64,000 nt of DNA. Origin: Cornus controversa. Taxonomy: Eukaryota; Streptophyta; Magnoliopsida; Cornales; Cornaceae. The notes below the pieces were generated by a model that searched no databases, was not told the origin of the DNA, and saw only the letters and a program-made list of their open reading frames with translations. The stretch's first letter is position 1. Each line of letters opens with the position of its first letter. A program made the position numbers and the translations under genes. Of this stretch, positions 57,351 through 64,000 are shown piece by piece. The stretch is from contig CM048845.1 in NCBI GenBank assembly GCA_026545225.1, positions 13,578,501 to 13,642,500 on the forward strand. The letters are read 5' to 3'.

Positions 57351-57927
57351 GCCTGTAGGTACAGAAAAATTACCAAATAATCACCTCCCTATTTCTCTTC
57401 TCCTTGGCCTTTTTATATCTTTTTAAAGACAATCCTCACGCCTTTAATCTCTCTCTTTATCTCAATCTACGGAATAACATCTTTGTTTCCTCCCCCATTT
57501 CATTGCTTGATCGTAGGTGCAGTTAGAGAAAATTCTGGGATTCTTTTTTATATTTGCGTTTTCTAAATTAGGTGACATGGATGGTGACGTGGATGCCACG
57601 TATTGGGTTGGTTACACGTGTCACATAACGGCTCTTTTTCCCACTACACTTTGCCCCAAAAACCCCTTCCAAATTTAGTTGGAATTTGAAAGGGTTTTTT
57701 TTTTTTCTGCTTTGGACGTCGCTTCGTTTATTCCGCCAGGTTGAGCTCGGATTTCGCGCTCCTGATGGCCGCCGTAATGTCACTTCCACATAAATGCCTG
57801 TTTTTGCTCTTGTATTTTCCAGATTGCTGTAGATTTTGGGCGATTCTGGGAATATCTTCTCGTCTGCTGAGGTTAGTGATTTATTCTCCTCCTTCTACTG
57901 CTCTCCTCTTTTCTTTTCTTTGAAGCT
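57351..57927. other. Region upstream of the Tat antisense ORF, probably including the element's 3' end
   Basis: Contains pyrimidine-rich runs (57395-57510; 57885-57920, purine-rich on the element's sense strand) and cacgtgtcac at 57616. The LTR of the gypsy element should lie here or just left, but its TG/CA limits could not be set with only one LTR in the window. Confidence 0.35.
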
Positions 57928-60029
57928 ATGGGTAAGGCGAGAGGTGTGGAGATTGTTAATGAATTTGGGCCACTGAACCGCTACCAATCTATCGACGAAT
58001 TTCTTGGTGAGGATGAGTGCGACCTGAGTCTCCCCGAGGTTCCTTCTGTTCCTCCGACATCAGCCAATCCCTCTTCTTCAGGAGATCAGAGTTCTTCGGG
58101 TTCTGATTTGGGGGACGCTGATCAAGACCTAATTAGAACCCATGTGAATTTGGGAAAACTTAGACTTGACTGTGAAATCCCGTCCGATGTTACTCTTAGG
58201 AACTATCCTCTTGATTTCGACTTTCGCTCTGGATATGGTCTGGGTGATGACGATATGCTCTTCTCAGCCAGGCATTTTCCCGCCTTTCGTCTCCCCCTTC
58301 ACCCTTTCTATCATCTTGTGCTTAACAAATTGAATTTGGCTCCTCTGCAAGTGAACCCTAACTTTTTTAGGGTTATATCAAGCGTTCTCGCTCTTAATCA
58401 CACTCGTGATTTGGAGTTGGGACTGGACGATTTCCTTCTTTGTTACCAGATTTGCGCCACAAAGAATGAGAGGAACCGGTTCCACTTTTTCCCACGTCCG
58501 GGCAGATCGCTCTGCACCGATCATCCCTCTTCTGACAAGGGCTGGAAAGCCCAACTCGTGGTGGTTGGGGGAAACTGGAAGGTCTCTTCTTCTAAGTCAT
58601 TTCCCATCCCTCGGAAGTTCGGTGGATTAGGTATCCCGCCCTCTGGTTTTCTATTTGAACCCCATTGTGGATGTATTATATGCGATGTTATGCTTTTTAA
58701 TGAAATTCGGTCTTTTGTTGGCGCAGTTAGGGATCTCCTTCCCCGTTCGGAGCTAGCGGCACGGCTGAAGACCCTTGCTGAAAAGGTGTGGAAGAAAGTA
58801 CCTAAGTCCTTCCTTCTCCTGTGCTCTCCGGTACTTAAAGCTATTTCTGAAAGCGCAGAAGGTGCGAAAATGAAGCTTCCCAAAACCACTCGCACCAAGA
58901 CGAAGAAGCTGCCTGAAGGGAACAACCTTGCCGGTCCTCCGACCGATCGAGAAGCGGAAGTGGCCTCAACTTTGCGCAAAAGACATGCTGAGGAGGTGGC
59001 GGCTGAAGAGTCACTTCCTGCCGAAGTGATAGAAATTGAGGAGTCTGCCCCTCCTTTGAAGTCCCAGAAGGCCAGTGCCTCGGCTTCTCCTTCGGTTCCA
59101 GAACCTAGGGGATCTCCAGCCGTTAGGGCGGTTGGATTGGGTTCTGATGTCCCGAGCTCTTCAGCGGCGGATCCGTGGATTCATCGGATGGTGAAAGAGA
59201 ATGGCATGCCTCTATCAGTTGAAGATTCCATTCTCGAAAGCAGGGAATCGATGAAGGCATTTCTGAAAGAGATGTGGCCTCCACGAGATACGAAGATGAT
59301 GATGGAGCTTTCTGTTGGCAACCTTTTGGAGTCATGTCCTGATGCCGCCCTCAAGGTAAAAGACATGCCTTCAACTTCGTCAAGTGTTCTTCTGTTACTT
59401 GTTTATGATAATTTTGTGCTCTTTTGCAGAGCCTATTTGGTGTGATGACCATGTGCAAGCTGGTCGAGCAGGCAACCATTAAGGTTAAAAAGGCAGATGC
59501 CCGAGTTAGGAGGGCAGAGGCAGACTTCGGGGCTGTCATGCGCGAGGTCAGTACTGAGAAGGCTAAATCCCAGGCTCTGTTGCTAGAGAATGAGCAACTC
59601 AAATCCCAAGTGGAGGATCTCTCCAAAAAGGCCGAGGAGGCTGAATTCCAGAGAGCACTGGCTGAGTCCCGAACGACTGAATCCGAGCAGAACGTCAGCT
59701 CTTTACAGGAGAGATCGGTTAAGCTGGAGAAGGGTGCCAAGGCTCTGTTTGACCGCCTGTCACTTACTGTTCAGATCCGAAATGCGGAGGCTTACCGCCA
59801 AGGCTTTGAGGATGCTGTGGCGCCCGAAGCTGATAGATCCTACCCTGGTGGACCTGATGAGTACGATCGGGAGATGGGATTAAAGGGACCCCCTTATCAG
59901 GATCCGGAGGAAGGAGAAGCGGAGAAAGAGATCGCCAGTATCTTTGAAGATGACCACGCATCTCAACAGGATGTGGTGCCACCCAGTGGGGATCTCGCCA
60001 ATACATCGGATTTTCCTACGGGTCCTTGA
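57928..60029 (+). CDS. Tat antisense ORF: 'putative gypsy-type transposon' domain protein, two exons
   Basis: Exon 1 is 57928-59355 and exon 2 is 59430-60029. The 74-bp intron has an AAG|GTAAAA donor and a pyrimidine-rich cttttgcag| acceptor; the join is in phase and gives 675 residues. Residues about 100-200 (FSARHFPAFRLPLHPFYHLV) resemble the plant 'transposase (putative) gypsy type' domain, known from antisense ORFs of Tat elements. A basic/Ser-rich linker with KKLPEG and repeated Ser-Ala follows. Exon 2 is a heptad-rich coiled coil (about residues 485-590) and an acidic tail. Unspliced, exon 1 would run on to 59445 and stop. It is transcribed opposite to pol, presumably from the 3' LTR side. 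Its function is unknown; despite the domain's name, no transposase catalytic triad is visible. Confidence 0.7.
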
Positions 60030-60179
60030 TTTTGTGGAGATAGTCTCATCTTATTTTGTAATGCTCTTCAGAATAGTTTTAGTCTGTAACAAACTTTTGA
60101 TATTAATAGAGGATGTTCTTCTGATCTGTCAAGAATCCACATGATTGTATGCTGTTTGCATTTTGTGATGTATGCCACT

Positions 60180-61345
60180 CTTGGCCTTTGGGGATGACCA
60201 GTTCTTCGCCGCCCCACTTTGTACATTGTTCGGCTGTTCATGCCTTCTCTTATTTGAGACACTTTGCTGATCATGTTGGGATCTCGTTCGTTTCTTTATG
60301 GCGTTCGACAGATCATGCTGAAATGTAGCTTGGCTTCTTATGGTGTTCGGTTGTTCATGCCGTAGCCATATTTTATCATCGAGGACCTTCGGCTGGTCAA
60401 GCTGAAGCGTCGCTTGATTTCTTATGGCGTTCGGCTGTTCATGCCTTAGCCGCATTTTCTCACCGAGGACCTTCGGCTGGTCAAGCTGAAGCGTCGCTCG
60501 ATTTCTTATGGCGTTCGGCTGTTCATGCCTTAGCCACATTTTCTCACCGAGGACCTTCGGCTGGTCTTGCTGAAGTGTCGCTCAGTTTCTTATGGCGTTC
60601 GGCTGTTCATGCCTTAGCCATTTTTCTCACCGAGGACCTTCGGCTGGTCGTGCTGAAGTGTCGCTCGGTTTCTTATGGCGTTCGGCTGTTCATGCCTTAG
60701 CCGTATTTCTTACCGAGGACCTTCGGCTGGTCGTGCTGAAGTGTCGCTCAGTTTCTTATGGCGTTCGGCTGTTCATGCCTTAGCCGTTTTTCTCACCGAG
60801 GACCTTCGGCTGGTCGTGCTGAAGTGTCGCTCGGTTTCTTATGGCGTTCGGCTGTTCATGCCTTAGCCGTATTTCTTACCGAGGACCTTCGGCTGGTCGT
60901 GCTGAAGTGTCGCTCGGTTTCTTATGGCGTTCGGCTGTTCATGCCTTAGCCGTTTTTCTCACCGAGGACCTTCGGCTGGTCGTGTTGAAGTGTCGCTCGG
61001 TTTCTTATGGCGTTTGGCTGTTCATGCCTTAGCCGTATTTCTTACCGAGGACCTTCGGCTGGTCGTGCTGAAGTGTCGCTCGGTTTCTTATGGCGTTCGG
61101 CTGTTCATGCCTTAGCCGTTTTTCTCACCGAGGACCTTCGGCTGGTCGTGTTGAAGTGTTGCTCGGTTTCTTATGGCGTTCGGCTGTTCATGCCTTAGCC
61201 GTATTTCTTACCGAGGACCTTCGGCTGGTCGTGCTGAAGTGTCGCTCGGTTTCTTATGGCGTTCGGCTGTTCATGCCTTAGCCGTTTTTCTCACCGAGGA
61301 CCTTCGGCTGGTCATGCTGAAGTGTCGCTCGGTTTCTTATGAAAT
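60180..61345. repeat. 83-bp tandem repeat with 166-bp dimer organisation, in the Tat 3' region
   Basis: About 12 copies of a unit containing ttatggcgttcggctgttc, atgccttagccg, accgaggaccttcggctgg and tgaagtgtcgctcggtt. From 60592 to 61255 copies are spaced exactly 83 bp. Copies alternate between gtatttcttaccg and gtttttctcaccg, so the real period is 166 bp. The leftmost copies (60250-60590) are diverged and the right end stops abruptly at 61340 in a T run. The 63-residue frames in it are by-products. Confidence 0.92.
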
Positions 61346-61541
61346 TTTTTTTTTTTTTTGAGGAAATAAAACGTTTAAGACAGTGGCATTGCGCGACTTT
61401 TTGCCGCCGCGCAAGGCCACTGCCTTTGTTTGGGATGTGCCAGATTTATTATATAAAACGAAAAAAGGCCTGGCAATCACCCGGTGTGGGACAAATTCGA
61501 GTAACATACTTTCAGTTCTTTATTCAAAAGTGCTTTAGGGC
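61346..61541 (-). other. Tat 3' non-coding spacer between integrase stop and tandem repeat
   Basis: Contains a T run (61344-61360) and a GC-rich stem-like stretch: agtggcattgcgcg (61382-61395) pairs imperfectly with cgcgcaaggccactg (about 61408-61423). Confidence 0.45.
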
Positions 61542-64000
61542 TTACATATAGTACCTTTTCAGGTGCATTGCGTTCCAAGGTTTTTCGACCATGGCTCCAT
61601 TGCCGTGCATTCTTCGTAGTCTGTATGCCCCGTTTCTAATGACTTCGACTATTTCAAATGGACCTTCCCATTTAGCTGCAAATTTTCCTGCGTTAGGTTC
61701 CTTGGTGTTGCTGGTGACCTTGCGTAAGACCCAGTCCCCTCGCTCGAACGAACGAGGTTTGACCTTCTTGTTGTAGGCCTTGCGAAGTCTTTGCTGGTAG
61801 GCTGCTACCCTTATCTGTGCAGCTTCTCTCTTTTCGTCAAGTAGCTCGACGTCGTGTTCGATCAGGCGATTGTTCTCCTGCTCATCGAACGATTCAATCC
61901 GTTCGGTCGGGACCTGTAGTTCGATCGGGATTACGGCTTCCATACCAAATGTCATACTGAAGGGACTACTCCCCGTAGATCTTCTGGGGGTTGTCCTGTA
62001 GGCCCAGAGCACTTTCGGTAGTTTTTCTAACCAGCGCCCTTTCCTCTCTTCTAACTTTTTCTTGATATTCTCGAAGATGGTTTTATTGGTGATCTCGGCT
62101 TGCCCGTTTCCTTGTGGGTAAGATCTTGAAGCGAACTGTTGGTTGATTCCATACTTGGCGAAGAATCTCTGGACGAACTGATTGTCCAGATTTTTACCAT
62201 TGTCCATAATTATTGCCGATGGTATGCCAAAGCGGCATATCAAATTATTCCAGATGAATTTTTCGACTTGAGTGTGGGTTACAGAGGCGTAAGCTTCTGC
62301 TTCGACCCACTTGGTGAAATAGTCTGTCGCCAGGAGAACGTATTTCCTCTTTTGAGCCGCGATCGGCAAGGGTCCCACCATGTCTATCCCCCATTGGGCG
62401 AAGGGCCAAGGGCTGGTCGTTGTATTCAAGTTCCCTGGTGGTTGGTGCAGCAGCTGGGCGTGTTTTTGGCACTTGTCGCAATTTCTGGAATATTCTGCAG
62501 CGTCTCGGGACATGTATGGCCAGAAGTACCCTAGCGTCAGAGCTTTATGGGCGAGCGATCGTCCCCCGGAATGATTGCCGCAAACCCTTCATGGATTTCC
62601 TTCAATACTGTGTTGGCCTCCGAAGGCGTTAAACATTTTAACAACGGTCCCGAAAATGACCTTCTGTAGAGGTTATTATTGACTATTGAATATCTTGAGG
62701 CCCTCATTCTTATCTTCTTTGCCTCTGTTTTCTGTTCGGGGAGGGTTCCATTCATAAGGTATGCCTCTATCGGGTCAATCCAGCTTGGCTCCCGTGGGAT
62801 GGCCAGTATTTCTATTGGCTTTCCGATGCTTGGTTCTCTCAGCTCTTCTACAGAGGATATCCTGGTCATAGATTCATCTGAGTTGGAGGCTGAGCAGGCT
62901 AACCTGTCAGCTGCCTCGTTTTCATCACGTGGTACGTGCTTGATGATCACTTCGTCAAAGTTTTTCATGTCTTCAAGTACCACTTCTCGGTAAGAATTCA
63001 TTTTATCTTCCTTGGCCTGGAATTCTCCCCTAACTTGACTTACCACCAGCTGCGAGTCACTGAACAATGTTAGCTTTCTGATCTGTAAAGATTTAGCTAG
63101 CCGTAGACCCGCAAGCAGAGCCTCATACTCTGCTACGTTGTTTGTGGCATCGAAATCAAATCGGATGGCATGGTGGAGCGTAACCCCATCGGGAGTTCTC
63201 ACCTCTATTCCCGCCCCTGCTCCGGTGTGACAGGACGAGCCGTCTACATAAACTTTCCACTGGGGTGTTTCTTCTTTCTCTTCCATCGGTTCATCGTATT
63301 CTAATAGGAATTCGGCCAGCACCTGCCCCTTGCAGGCTGTTCGGGGTATGAAGAGGATGTCATAGGCGCTGAGGTCCATGGCCCACTTCATCATCCTCCC
63401 TGTCATGTCTGGCCTGCTTAGGATGGCCTTGAGTGGTAAATTTGTGGGGACAACTATCTGATGTGATTCGAAATAGTGCCTCAGCTTCCTCTTTGCGTGT
63501 ATTAAAGCTAAAATCAGCTTCTCAGCCTTAGAATATCTTTTTTCGGCGTCAGTCATTGTCTTGCTGGAATAGTACACCGGGCGCTGCTTCCCATCCTCTT
63601 CTTTGATCAGCGCTGCGCTTGTCGATATCTTTGATACGGCTAAGTATAAAAGTAATTTTTCTCCGGGCTTAGGTATCGAGAGTATTGGTGCTGAGGCCAT
63701 ATATTGCTTCAACCTTTTTAGGGCCTCCGTCTGTTCCGTTCCCCAAAGTTCGCCCTTCTTCTTACGGATAGCGTCGAAGAATGGCTTGCACTTGTCCGAG
63801 AGTCGTGATATGAATCTGCTAAGGGCGGCGATCCGTCCAGTGAGGACCTGGACGTCCCTCTGGGTTTTTGGTTCCGACGTATGAATCAACGCCGAAGATT
63901 GGGATGGACTCATTTCTACCCCCGTTCTGCTGACCATGTGACCGAGGAATTGTCCGGATTGCACTCCGAACGAACATTTCGATGGATTAAGCCTTAGCCG
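61542..64000 (-). pseudogene. Tat gypsy pol (RT end, RNase H, archaeal RNase H, integrase), 5'-partial, one frameshift
   Basis: The frame enters at 64000 with the RT thumb (LNPSKCSFGV...FLGHMVS). It continues with a gypsy-type RNase H (LYLAVSKISTSAALI, SKAEKLILAL; the usual first Asp is absent) and an archaeal-type RNase H whose D, E, D, D line up in YVDGSS, NVAEYEALLAGL, LFSDSQLVV and ADRLA. It stops at 62537. The integrase is in a different frame (62513-61542 and slightly upstream), with a C-x2-C of the zinc finger, WGIDMVGP, IMDNG and GQAEITN (D, D and E with 35 residues between the last two). The shift fits one lost base at about 62578-62584. Otherwise the frames are clean, so decay is recent. 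Confidence 0.85.

Larger units (their letters stand above)
57541..64000 (-). mobile_element. Ty3-gypsy element, Tat lineage, 3' part
   Basis: Sense strand is minus. From right to left: RT end, gypsy RNase H, archaeal-type RNase H and integrase (64000-61542), a tandem-repeat region (61345-60180), and an antisense ORF (60029-57928). A second, archaeal-type RNase H plus an antisense ORF near the 3' end are the marks of the Tat lineage. gag, protease and most of RT lie beyond the right edge. The left limit is approximate. Confidence 0.75.

Noticed and set aside
58406..59740. ORFs on the opposite strand and in other frames of the Tat antisense ORF
   Set aside because: They overlap the spliced two-exon frame, have no recognisable domain and disagree with its intron.
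60592..61361. Eight overlapping 63-residue plus-strand ORFs (MAFGCSCLS...)
   Set aside because: They arise from the 83-bp tandem repeat. Because 83 is not a multiple of 3, the same peptide recurs in shifting frames, which is not coding behaviour.
61591..63884. Plus-strand ORFs opposite the Tat pol
   Set aside because: Complement of a well-conserved pol reading frame; no motif of their own.

Overview
This is a nuclear segment from a flowering plant, most likely a eudicot. The evidence is a gene with GT-AG introns, an AT-rich background with many AT microsatellites, and plant-type repeats: Ty1-copia elements, a Ty3-gypsy Tat-lineage element with archaeal-type RNase H, TRIMs, Mutator-type MITEs with 9-bp target duplications, and Tourist-like MITEs with TAA duplications. 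I see no bacterial-type operons, tRNA or rRNA genes, or CRISPR arrays.

Only one ordinary host gene is convincing. It is a seven-exon gene on the minus strand (25719 down to 10850) for a peroxisomal 4-coumarate-CoA ligase-like acyl-CoA synthetase, closest in my memory to Arabidopsis 4CLL9 (At5g63380). The exons join in phase into 555 codons, keep the AMP-binding signature, TGD and catalytic lysine motifs, and end in Ser-Arg-Leu, a peroxisomal targeting signal. Its introns are swollen by transposons: a Mutator-type MITE and a LINE fragment in intron 6, a 1.6-kb Mutator-type element in intron 5, and a decayed 4.5-kb copia element in antisense orientation in intron 3. Intron 6 appears to use a GC donor.

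Layout. 0-3 kb: 3' part of an LTR retroelement (plant-transposon-protein ORF, purine tract, LTR). 3-6 kb: a MITE, then two TRIM copies in inverted orientation around a gypsy-like LTR remnant. 7.8-9.7 kb: copia LTR remnants and tandem repeats. 10.8-25.7 kb: the ligase gene. 27.7-37.5 kb: MITEs and a nest of insertions, in which a copia element sits inside a TIR element, a Mutator-type element sits inside its 5' LTR, and a solo LTR sits inside its 3' LTR. 39-48 kb: more TIR elements. 48.6-56.4 kb: the most unusual region, a tandem array in which copia LTR / primer-binding-site / gag-start modules alternate with copies of one antisense gene fragment, ending in a deleted copia pol and a final LTR. 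56.4-57.9 kb: unassigned DNA of different composition. 57.9-64 kb: part of a Tat-lineage gypsy element on the minus strand, with pol running off the right edge, an 83-bp tandem repeat organised as a 166-bp dimer, and a spliced two-exon antisense ORF.

All family assignments come from reading motifs. No search was run.
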